Shown: positions 14,660-21,714 of the stretch, in pieces
Numbering within the stretch: position 1 is the first letter of the stretch
Layout: each line of letters begins with the position of its first letter
Origin: Phytoactinopolyspora halotolerans
GTDB taxonomy: Bacteria; Actinomycetota; Actinomycetes; Jiangellales; Jiangellaceae
Reading direction: 5' to 3'
Assembly: GCF_010550675.1 (NCBI RefSeq)
Contig: NZ_JAAGOA010000012.1
Coordinates: 62,001 to 126,000 of the forward strand
Length of the DNA stretch: 64,000 nt
Made by a program: the position numbers and the translations under genes
Notes under the pieces: model-generated
Told to the model about the DNA's origin: nothing
What the model saw: only the letters and a program-made list of their open reading frames with translations
The model's database searches: none

Positions 14660-15832
14660 ATGAAGACGCTCCCCGACAACCCGAACCTCGACCATCTGCG
14701 GCGCCAAGCCAAGGACCTCCTGGCCGGTCTCAGAGATTCGCACCCCGACGTATCGCTTGCCGATGCGCAGGCGTCGCTCGCCAGGCAGTACGGCTTCCGC
14801 ACATGGACGGATCTGAAGGCCGAGGTCGACCGCCTTCGAGGCCAGGCCGACATCGCGGACAGCGCATTGACGAGGTCGGTCGCCGAAGGGTTCGGCCTAG
14901 GAGAGCCTATGTGGCCGATGCGGTCGATGGGCTGGGACAACGTCGGCCGGTTGTGGTCACTCGAGACCCGGCGCGGCCGCTGGGTGGCGCGGACGATGGA
15001 CACCTGGATTCCGATCGTCGACGCCGAGACCGACGTCGCACTGCAGCTGGCCGCCGCCGACCACGGTATCCGGCTTCCGATCCCGGTGCGGAGCGCATCC
15101 GGCGCCATCGTCGAGTCGATCGAGGGGCACAGCTGGCGGGTCTACCGGTGGCTGCACTCGGAACCGCCGCTGACCGCGCCAGTCGGCGCCGAAACGGCCC
15201 GCGCTGCGGGCCGGATCCTGGGTACCATCCACCGGCTGGCGCTGCCGGTCGACCGGATCAGCCCGTGGCATGCCGCCCGCCTGACCGGCGTGCGGTGGCC
15301 CGACGTGGCGGCCACGACACAGGCCACCGCCGCACCATGGGCGCCCGCGCTGGTCGAGGCCGTCCCCACCCTCACCGATCTAGAGACGGTCGCCCACGAC
15401 GTGGCGCCGCCCGACCCTGTGCTGTGCCACAACAACTTCACTCCGGGCAACGCGCGGTTGGCCGGCGACGGCACTCTCATCGTCGTCGGCTGGGAGCAGG
15501 CCGGCGGCCAACCGCCGAGTTGGGAACTCGGCGACGCGCTGTGGCACTGGGCGGTCGACCCGGACGGCGGCGTCAACAGCTCCGCCGTCCGGGCTCTGAC
15601 CGACGGCTACCGCTCGACGGCGGGATCGCTCCCGGCGCTGGACATGGGGATGTTCCGGGGCACCGTGATCGGGCTCGGCAACTACGTGTACGAGCAGATC
15701 GAGTGGGCCCTGACCTCCCGCGAGGACGAGGACCGGCGGCACGCCGACCGCAGTGTCAGTCATCTGCTGTCGCATCTGCCGACCCGGGCCACGTTCGAGC
15801 GCATCCTCGGCGAAGTCCGTGGCCGGCCATGA
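14660..15832 (+). CDS. Aminoglycoside-phosphotransferase-fold protein with altered catalytic residues
   Basis: 390 residues. An N-terminal helical module (DNPNLDHLRRQAKDLLAGLRD ... ARQYGFRTWTDLKAEVD, about 8-57) is the one usually attached to ankyrin-repeat proteins. It is fused to a choline-kinase/APH-like domain. The Brenner motif HNDxxxxN reads HNNFTPGN, with Asn259 where the catalytic Asp should be. The metal-binding Asp of the IDWE motif is Gly277 in VVGWEQAG. The protein may therefore be a non-catalytic binder or use other residues. The start ATG follows GAGCGAGGTG. A large palindrome overlaps its stop codon. Confidence 0.75.
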   Translation: MKTLPDNPNLDHLRRQAKDLLAGLRDSHPDVSLADAQASLARQYGFRTWTDLKAEVDRLRGQADIADSALTRSVAEGFGLGEPMWPMRSMGWDNVGRLWSLETRRGRWVARTMDTWIPIVDAETDVALQLAAADHGIRLPIPVRSASGAIVESIEGHSWRVYRWLHSEPPLTAPVGAETARAAGRILGTIHRLALPVDRISPWHAARLTGVRWPDVAATTQATAAPWAPALVEAVPTLTDLETVAHDVAPPDPVLCHNNFTPGNARLAGDGTLIVVGWEQAGGQPPSWELGDALWHWAVDPDGGVNSSAVRALTDGYRSTAGSLPALDMGMFRGTVIGLGNYVYEQIEWALTSREDEDRRHADRSVSHLLSHLPTRATFERILGEVRGRP

Positions 15833-15882
15833 TCATCGAGGAAATGCGGGACCATCACGCCTTCGATCCTCGATGATCATGG
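15827..15882. terminator. Palindromic element copy 1, bidirectional terminator between convergent genes
   Basis: Perfect 16-bp arms (15827-15842 and 15867-15882, CCATGATCATCGAGGA and its complement) with a 24-nt loop. The stop codons of both flanking genes lie inside the element. It belongs to a four-member family whose 50-nt core starts and ends with TGATCA; the core here is 15830-15879. In inverted orientation it matches copy 2 at 45 of 50 positions. Confidence 0.75.
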
Positions 15883-16299
15883 AACGGTAGCCCAGGTCTC
15901 GTGCAAGTGCCTCCAGCGCAACCCGTGTGGGGTGTCGCCGTCACGCGTGAACACGGCGGTGGCGAGGCGCTCGATATGCTCGGCAGCCGTGCCACGGTGC
16001 TCCTCGCGGTACGTGGCCACCACCACATCCGCGTCGGCGGCGACGACAGTCACATCGTGGATCCGGATCTCGATCGCCGGCTCGACGCCGTGCGCCGCAC
16101 GAACCATCTCCAGCACGTCTTCGCGGTGCAGCGTCCGTCCCTCAGGCATGACGAGCGTGAACCCGGCACCCTGGGCGGCACAGAACGCGTCGAAATCCGG
16201 ATCGTCCGGCGTGGCGCGCCCGGAGAGCCACCGTTGGATGATCCGGTGCAGCCGGACGACCTCGTCCTGGACGGCCTGCTCGTCCGTCATGACCGTCAT
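15877..16299 (-). CDS. SnoaL-like/DUF4440 (NTF2-fold) protein
   Basis: 140 residues with the cone-shaped NTF2-like pattern: a long N-terminal helix (DEQAVQDEVVRLHRIIQRWLSG), FDAFCAAQGAGFTLVMPEGRTLHREDVLEMV, then a beta-rich half ending in RWRHLHETWATVP. Such proteins act as small isomerases/hydratases or accessory ligand-binding proteins. The ATG (16299) overlaps the stop of the NmrA-like gene, so the two are co-expressed. The stop codon lies inside palindromic element copy 1. Confidence 0.75.
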   Translation of the reverse strand: MTVMTDEQAVQDEVVRLHRIIQRWLSGRATPDDPDFDAFCAAQGAGFTLVMPEGRTLHREDVLEMVRAAHGVEPAIEIRIHDVTVVAADADVVVATYREEHRGTAAEHIERLATAVFTRDGDTPHGLRWRHLHETWATVP

Positions 16300-17234
16300 A
16301 CCGTCACCTCCGCCCACCCGTGCCACGGCCGGGCGCGAACCCAGTCGTGCAGCGGCGTCAGCGTGATGCCGGCGTGTTTCCCGACCAGGGCTGAGCACGC
16401 GTCGCCTCGCCAATCGCCGCACGAGCGGGCACCATCGTCGGTGGCGAGCCAGCGGTACGTCGACGCGACACCCGCAGCGGCGTCGGCACCGACCGCGTAG
16501 GCGAGGCCGCGCTCGAACTCGTCGACGTCCTGTTCGACGTACGTCACGTCACGCCCCAGCACGGCGCCGATCTCGTCCGCCAGCTCGGCGCCGGTCACCA
16601 CATCCGGGCCGCCCACGCGCACCGTGCCGCCCTCGACGCCGTCCGAGGTGAGCGCGGCGACGGTCGCCGCTGCCAGATCGTCGTGGCTGAGCCACGCCAC
16701 CGGCAGGCCGGCCGGCAGTGGGTAACGCAGCACGCCCTCGCGCACGACAGGCCCGGCCACCCACGGCGCGGCGAGGTTCTCCAGGTAGACCAGCGGAGCG
16801 AGGACGACGGTGGCGACGCCCGAGGCCTGCAGCGCTGCGGCAGCGGCGCGTCGCGTCTCGAACGCGGGCACGTCGGTCGCCGTGTCCGGCACGCCGGTTC
16901 CGGTATTGAACACCATGCGCTGTACGCCCGCCGCGGCCGCCGCCTCGGCGATGTTGTCGACATACGATGCGACGACGTCGGCGTCGAAGACCATCGGAAG
17001 CGTCACCGACACGTGGGTCACGCCCTCGAAGGCGACCATGAGCTGATCCGCATCGGCCAGGTCTCCCACGGCCGGCTGCACGCCGTCCGGTAGCGCGGCG
17101 GTGCCCCGTTCGGATCTCCCGCGGGTCAGGCCGCGGACGCGGTGCCCGGCGCGGAGCAAACCGCGGGCGACCGCACCGCCCTGCGCGCCGGACGCGCCGA
17201 TGATAAGAAAGAGTTGCTGGTCCATGGATGGCAT
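16296..17234 (-). CDS. NmrA-like NAD(P)-binding oxidoreductase
   Basis: 312 residues. A Rossmann motif GASGAQGGAVARGLL at residues 13-27 and RxLTRG after beta2 suggest NADP(H) binding. The C-terminal part (PAGLPVAWLSHDDLAAATVAAL ... GGTVRVGGPDVVTGAELADEIG) is typical of NmrA/HSCARG-type atypical SDRs, which sense or use NAD(P)H and lack the YxxxK catalytic pair. It is divergent from an AraC regulator with 117 bp between starts, and is probably its target. Confidence 0.82.
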   Translation of the reverse strand: MPSMDQQLFLIIGASGAQGGAVARGLLRAGHRVRGLTRGRSERGTAALPDGVQPAVGDLADADQLMVAFEGVTHVSVTLPMVFDADVVASYVDNIAEAAAAAGVQRMVFNTGTGVPDTATDVPAFETRRAAAAALQASGVATVVLAPLVYLENLAAPWVAGPVVREGVLRYPLPAGLPVAWLSHDDLAAATVAALTSDGVEGGTVRVGGPDVVTGAELADEIGAVLGRDVTYVEQDVDEFERGLAYAVGADAAAGVASTYRWLATDDGARSCGDWRGDACSALVGKHAGITLTPLHDWVRARPWHGWAEVTV

Positions 17235-17351
17235 TTCAGAGGGCTCCGTTCATCGGGCGGTGTCTCGATCGGAACCCAGTCTGGTCGCCGCTGGTGTTCC
17301 TATCGATAAAGTGGAGTCCTCGATTCTTCATCGATCGTCCAGAGGTGTGGG

Positions 17352-18329
17352 ATGATCGGGACGCGACGGGCGAGGTTCATGGCATCCGGAGACAGCGACC
17401 TGCTCAGCGAGCTACTCGCGCCGCTGCGCCTGCACGGCGTCTTCCACAGCCGCTGGTCGATGCGCGCGCCATGGGGCATCGCCGGCGAAGGCGAGGATTG
17501 CGCCCTCATCCACTACGTGCACGAGGGCAGATGCATCGTCGAGATGCCCGGCGCCGCCGAGCCGATCGAACTCGAGCCGGGCGATCTTGCGGTCTTCCCG
17601 CACGGCACGGCGCACCGGCTGGGTGACCGCCCCGGCCGGAGCACCGTACCCCTGGTCAGCCTTCTTCCGGACCGGCCACCAGGAGACGCCCGTAGTGTCC
17701 AGCTCGACGGGCCGGGTCCGGTCACCACCATGCTCTGCGGCGGACTGCACTATGACGTCGCGGCGGTGGCCCCGCTCTATCGGGCGCTGCCGACCGTGTT
17801 CGTGCTCGACGCGGATGCGCTGAAGGGGCAACCGCTGCTCGGCGACACCATGGCCCGGCTCGCCGACAATTGGACCGACGACGAGCCGGGCGCCCAGCTC
17901 GTCGCGCTGCGGGCCTTCGAGCTGGCGTTCGTGCTGGCGTTACGGACGGCCCTGAGCACACTCGCCGACGACGAGCCGGTGTGGCGTGCGCTCAACCATC
18001 CGGCCGTCAGCCCGGCACTGCTCGCCGTCCAAACCCGGTTCAACGAGCCGTGGACACTGGAGAAGCTGGCCGCCGAAGCCGGACTGTCGCGCTCGAGCTT
18101 CGCCGCGACCTTCCGGCGGCTCGTCGGGCAGACCCCGATGGAACACCTGGCCGCCCGCCGGCTCCAGGAGGCCGCGCGGCTGCTCATCGAGACGACGCAG
18201 CCGCATGAGCGGATCGCCGAGCGGGTCGGCTACCGCTCCGGCGTCGGCTTCCACCTGGCCTTCCGGAACCGCTACGGCCAGACCCCCGGCGAGTACCGTC
18301 GCACCCGACGCCCCACCTCTCCCTCATGA
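17352..18329 (+). CDS. AraC-family regulator with cupin sensor domain
   Basis: 325 residues. The N-terminal cupin-type sensor (HYVHEGRCIVEMPGAAEPIELEPGDLAVFPHGTAHRL) is followed by two C-terminal HTH motifs (WTLEKLAAEAGLSRSSFAATFRRLVGQTPMEHLAARRLQEA and ERIAERVGYRSGVGFHLAFRNRYGQTPGEYR). The start ATG has AGAGG six bases upstream. It faces away from the NmrA-like/SnoaL-like pair, which it likely controls in response to a small hydrophobic molecule. Its 3' end runs into palindromic element copy 2. Confidence 0.88.
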   Translation: MIGTRRARFMASGDSDLLSELLAPLRLHGVFHSRWSMRAPWGIAGEGEDCALIHYVHEGRCIVEMPGAAEPIELEPGDLAVFPHGTAHRLGDRPGRSTVPLVSLLPDRPPGDARSVQLDGPGPVTTMLCGGLHYDVAAVAPLYRALPTVFVLDADALKGQPLLGDTMARLADNWTDDEPGAQLVALRAFELAFVLALRTALSTLADDEPVWRALNHPAVSPALLAVQTRFNEPWTLEKLAAEAGLSRSSFAATFRRLVGQTPMEHLAARRLQEAARLLIETTQPHERIAERVGYRSGVGFHLAFRNRYGQTPGEYRRTRRPTSPS

Positions 18330-18378
18330 TCATCGAGGATCGGCGGTGTGATGGTCCCGCAGATCCTCGATGATCATG
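18325..18378. terminator. Palindromic element copy 2, bidirectional terminator between convergent genes
   Basis: Perfect 17-bp arms (18325-18341 and 18362-18378) with a 20-nt loop. It overlaps the 3' ends of the AraC gene (plus) and the PAP2 phosphatase gene (minus). The 50-nt core is 18327-18376 and is 90 percent identical to copy 1 read in the opposite orientation. Confidence 0.75.
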
Positions 18379-20350
18379 GGGTGGGCTCCAGGCGGACCGA
18401 GACGCCGTTCGCCGAGTACTCGGCAACGGCCTCATAGCCCTCCACCTCGACATCGAGGTTGACGGTCTGGAACTTCCCACGCACCCGGCGCCCGCGGATC
18501 ACCGGCACGGCCACGCCCGCGGCCGGTGGATGCGCCAGGTCCAGGTGGACATCCAGAACACTGCCCTCCTCCAACGTCACCGGCCGCAGCACGTCCAGCA
18601 CCGGCTCACCGGCGTCGCTCAGGGTCACCTCGAGCACGGTCCCCGACGCCTGCGTGTACGCACCGCGCACCTCCGCCCGGCCGGCGTCCGGGGCGATGCG
18701 CAGGGTGCCGCCCGCGACGTGGACGCCGCCCCTGCCCAACGCGGTGGGCGACCCGGCCACCAGCGTGCCGTCATGCACCTCCGTGCCACCAGTGAAGCCG
18801 TTGTCGCCGGTCAGGGTCAGCGTCCCGGTTCCTCGTTTGACCAGACCACCAGGGCCGTCGATGTCGTTGCGCCACGTGTCCGCGGCGCTGAACCCGCCGT
18901 CGGCGGCGTTCATCTCGACGGTCACATCGTCGCGGAGGGCGCCGTACCCGTCGGCGGCGGCGAAGAGGTTCAGCCTGCCCCACCCCTCCGGGCCGTCCAG
19001 GATCGGATAACCCGCCGGGAGCGCCGTGGTCTGCAGCACCGCCCGTCGTTGCTCGGCGTCGAGGTACGGCAACCGCGTCTCCAGCAGCACCTCCGCACCC
19101 TTGGGCACCGCCAGCTCGGTATCGCGGCCCTGCCGCTGCAGGACGTACGTGAGACGTTCGGTGAACGTCGCCCGGTTGGCCTCGTAGTCGGCGTGGCGAT
19201 CGGTGTCGATCCCGGCCGAGTGCGCGTGCGCGTGCAGCGTGTCCGCCGTCGCTCCGGTCTGTGCCTGGAAATACTCCGCGGCCTGACGTCGGGCGGCCGC
19301 CTTCAGCTCGGCGTACTGCGGGTCGTACAGCACGGCCGCCGCCAGCGCGGTCGCAAGGACGCGACCGCCGATCACGTCGACCGGCGAGTGCATACCGCTC
19401 TCGATCCTACTGTGGCCGACGTCCGACGCCCGCGTCAGCAGCTCCTGGAACCGCTCCGGGATGGCGTAAGCCAGGGCCAGTGCGGCGAGGTAGGCGGCGT
19501 TCGTGTGCCCGCTGGGGTAGCCGCCGTCCCGTTCTGGCGTGTCGCTGCGCTGCCGCAGCAGCTGCGGCGCCACCGCCACGTCGCAGTCGTAGACCGGGAA
19601 ACCCATGACGGGGATGCCATCGGTCTCGACAACCTCGCTGTCCAGGGTCATCCGCCATGGACGCGGATACTGGAAGGTGTACTTGCTCGGGTTGCTCGAC
19701 GCGTGCGGTCCACGGATGGTGTTCACCAGCTCGACGACGAGGCCCAGCTCGGAGTCTGGCGAACCCGCACCCGTGGCCGAGCCCTCGGGCGCGTCGTCCG
19801 GCACGCCGTCACTGACCTTCTCTGGCGGGGTGCCGTCCGGCGCGGCCGTGATGCTGGTGACGGCCTTGGCGCCCGTCCGGTACACATCCGTCAGCGGCCC
19901 CAGCCCTCCGGTGGCGCTGTAGCTCTGGTGCTGCCGGTCATCGATGAAGGACTGTTTGGCCTCGGCGTCGGTGCGCTCGGCCGTCGTGTCGATGACGAAA
20001 CGGATGTTCTCGCGCAGCTGATCCCGGTCGAGGACCACGCCGTCGTCCCAGGAGCCGCCGGTCTTCCACAGCTCCTCCATCCCGGACAGGATCCGGACGG
20101 CCGCGTTCGTCTCCTTGCTGAGGTTGTCCGTGGAGTTGGTGAGGTAGTCGTCGACGAACGCCTTCCCCGCTACAGCCGACGTGAGCGGTTGGCCGAAGGC
20201 GCCGGTCGCGGCCGGCACGGCTGGGGCCGCCGCCGACTGCGAACCTGCCACGAAGGTCACCGCCGACGAACCGGCGACCAGCCCGGCGGAGACACCCGCC
20301 GAACCTCGCAGGAAACTCCGCCGGTCCATCGTCCTTCGCCTGGTCTTCAT
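18374..20350 (-). CDS. Secreted PAP2-type phosphatase with C-terminal beta-repeat segment
   Basis: 658 residues. A twin-arginine signal (DRRSFLRGSAG) is at the N-terminus. The three PAP2/class A acid phosphatase motifs are complete: K223-x6-R230-P231, PSGH at 279-282, and S314-R-x5-H321-x3-D325, so a vanadate-type phosphohisitidine mechanism is expected. The last ~200 residues include a segment (LVKRGTGTLTLTGDNGFTGG ... DGTLVAGSPTALG) like autotransporter-associated beta-strand repeats, an unusual tail for a phosphatase. GGAGGAAGAGG precedes the chosen ATG. It probably scavenges phosphate outside the cell, like the PhoD gene 1.4 kb away. Confidence 0.82.
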   Translation of the reverse strand: MKTRRRTMDRRSFLRGSAGVSAGLVAGSSAVTFVAGSQSAAAPAVPAATGAFGQPLTSAVAGKAFVDDYLTNSTDNLSKETNAAVRILSGMEELWKTGGSWDDGVVLDRDQLRENIRFVIDTTAERTDAEAKQSFIDDRQHQSYSATGGLGPLTDVYRTGAKAVTSITAAPDGTPPEKVSDGVPDDAPEGSATGAGSPDSELGLVVELVNTIRGPHASSNPSKYTFQYPRPWRMTLDSEVVETDGIPVMGFPVYDCDVAVAPQLLRQRSDTPERDGGYPSGHTNAAYLAALALAYAIPERFQELLTRASDVGHSRIESGMHSPVDVIGGRVLATALAAAVLYDPQYAELKAAARRQAAEYFQAQTGATADTLHAHAHSAGIDTDRHADYEANRATFTERLTYVLQRQGRDTELAVPKGAEVLLETRLPYLDAEQRRAVLQTTALPAGYPILDGPEGWGRLNLFAAADGYGALRDDVTVEMNAADGGFSAADTWRNDIDGPGGLVKRGTGTLTLTGDNGFTGGTEVHDGTLVAGSPTALGRGGVHVAGGTLRIAPDAGRAEVRGAYTQASGTVLEVTLSDAGEPVLDVLRPVTLEEGSVLDVHLDLAHPPAAGVAVPVIRGRRVRGKFQTVNLDVEVEGYEAVAEYSANGVSVRLEPTP

Positions 20351-20375
20351 CCTCTTCCTCCAGTCGCGAGACCCG

Positions 20376-20427
20376 GTGATCATCAACGGTGAGACCCGGC
20401 ATGATGCGGGAGCCGGTCGATGATCAC
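20376..20427. repeat. Palindromic element copy 3, in an upstream region
   Basis: The 50-nt core 20377-20426 begins and ends with TGATCA, has 9-bp perfect terminal arms (20376-20384/20419-20427), and matches copy 4 (inverted) at 40 of 50 positions. Unlike the other copies it lies upstream of the PAP2 gene, not between convergent 3' ends, so a terminator role is less obvious here. Confidence 0.65.
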
Positions 20428-20434
20428 GGGGGTT

Positions 20435-20448
20435 GGTAAGCGCTTTCT
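20435..20448. promoter_or_regulatory. LacI-family-like operator upstream of the PAP2 gene
   Basis: The centre AAGCGCTT (20438-20445) within ggtaagcgctttct is the palindromic core typical of LacI/CcpA-type operators. It lies about 85 bp before the phosphatase start. Similar cores occur at 35955-36034 beside the LacI gene of this window. A sugar regulator might bind here, but a single 8-bp core is weak evidence. Confidence 0.3.
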
Positions 20449-20622
20449 GAACCATGCCATAGCAGTAGATGTCTGTAAATACTTTTGTCCTTACATGCTG
20501 ACCTTGTCGGAGCCCGCCCGCGTCGTCGCGCCAAGCGTCGGAGAGTTCTTGTCGCTCTGGCAGTAAAACTCTTCCGACGCTCGGCACGCACGTCACGCGC
20601 GCATCGGCGCCACGATGGCGAC

Positions 20623-21663
20623 ATGGCCATGATGCGCAGTGCGCCCGCCGAGCGCGGCACCACCACCGTCACCGGCGGAACCGGCTGGCGTGGTGGTCGA
20701 GTGGCCCTGAGCGCTCTGATCTGGACTACCAGCTACAGTGCGCTGCGGGTGTATTGGCAGGTCACCGGAGAACCCGGCGAGATGTCGCCGATCGGAGACG
20801 ACCTCGTCGCCTTCACCGGCTGGGGCGCGGTCATCCTCTGCGGGCTGGCTGCCATCACCGCCGGCGGCCTGGCCTGGGCGGGTAGGGCCTGCTCGGGCAT
20901 CACCGGCCCGGTACGACGCATGCTGCTCGCCGCGGGATGGACCACCAGCCTGGGCCTCGTCGCCTCCGGGGCGATGCTGCTGCTGGACATCGTGGGCGGC
21001 GTGTTGCCCGGCCTCGGCGTCGAGTTCTATCCCCGGGGCGCGCTGAGCCGGGTGACGTGCGTCGGCGGCGGAGCGATGCTGGCCGTGGCTACCTGGTCTC
21101 TGCAGGGTCGCACCGGCGCCCGATGCCGGGACTGCGGACGGAGCTGGGCGGCCATGCGTGCGCTCCCGCGGACACCTCGGTGGGCATTCGGCATGGCCTA
21201 TGTCGCCGTACTGGGTTTCCTCGTCCGACTCGTCGCGCAACTCGTCGTCGGACTGAACGAGTCGCCACTGACGACCGGCATGTCCCTGCTGCTCTTCGAG
21301 TTCGGGTTCGTGCTTGCCGGCACGCTGCTGCCGCTCGCGCTTGTTCATCGGTGGGGCCGGATCTGGCCGCGGTGGGCCGTCGGGTTGGCCGGCCGGCGGG
21401 TACCTCGGTGGCTGGTTCTGGGCCCGGCAGCCGGCATCGCGGGTGGACTCGTCATCTATTTCGGTCTGCTGCTCGGCCAGATGACCGTGGCACGGCTCAA
21501 CGGGCGGAACCCGTTTCCACCGTCGGGCGGCCTCGACCTGCCCGAGGCGTTCTTCTGGTTCGCCGTCCCCGCGTACCTGGTATGGGGGATCGGGGTGGCC
21601 GCCGCCGCGCTGGCGTACTTCCGCCGCACCCGACGGCCATGCCCGACCTGCACATCCCCATGA
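20623..21663 (+). CDS. Polytopic membrane protein of unknown function
   Basis: 346 residues with about eight hydrophobic segments spread over the whole length. Cytosolic-looking CxxC pairs occur at RCRDCGRSW (about residue 169) and at the extreme C-terminus (RPCPTCTSP), which might bind zinc or form disulfides. I do not recognise a named family. The ATG at 20623 was chosen over upstream codons, which read as Arg/His-rich noise. It lies between two secreted phosphatase genes that point towards and away from it. Its stop overlaps palindromic element copy 4. Confidence 0.7.
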   Translation: MAMMRSAPAERGTTTVTGGTGWRGGRVALSALIWTTSYSALRVYWQVTGEPGEMSPIGDDLVAFTGWGAVILCGLAAITAGGLAWAGRACSGITGPVRRMLLAAGWTTSLGLVASGAMLLLDIVGGVLPGLGVEFYPRGALSRVTCVGGGAMLAVATWSLQGRTGARCRDCGRSWAAMRALPRTPRWAFGMAYVAVLGFLVRLVAQLVVGLNESPLTTGMSLLLFEFGFVLAGTLLPLALVHRWGRIWPRWAVGLAGRRVPRWLVLGPAAGIAGGLVIYFGLLLGQMTVARLNGRNPFPPSGGLDLPEAFFWFAVPAYLVWGIGVAAAALAYFRRTRRPCPTCTSP

Positions 21664-21712
21664 TCATCAACCGCTGGTCGCACCATGACCGGTCCCACCG
21701 TTGATGATCATC
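21658..21712. terminator. Palindromic element copy 4, bidirectional terminator between convergent genes
   Basis: Terminal arms ATGATCATCAAC (21660-21671) and its exact complement (21700-21711) enclose a 28-nt centre. It fills the 51-bp gap between the convergent membrane-protein and PhoD genes. The 50-nt core is 21661-21710 and is the inverted relative of copy 3. Confidence 0.7.
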
Positions 21713-21714
21713 GG

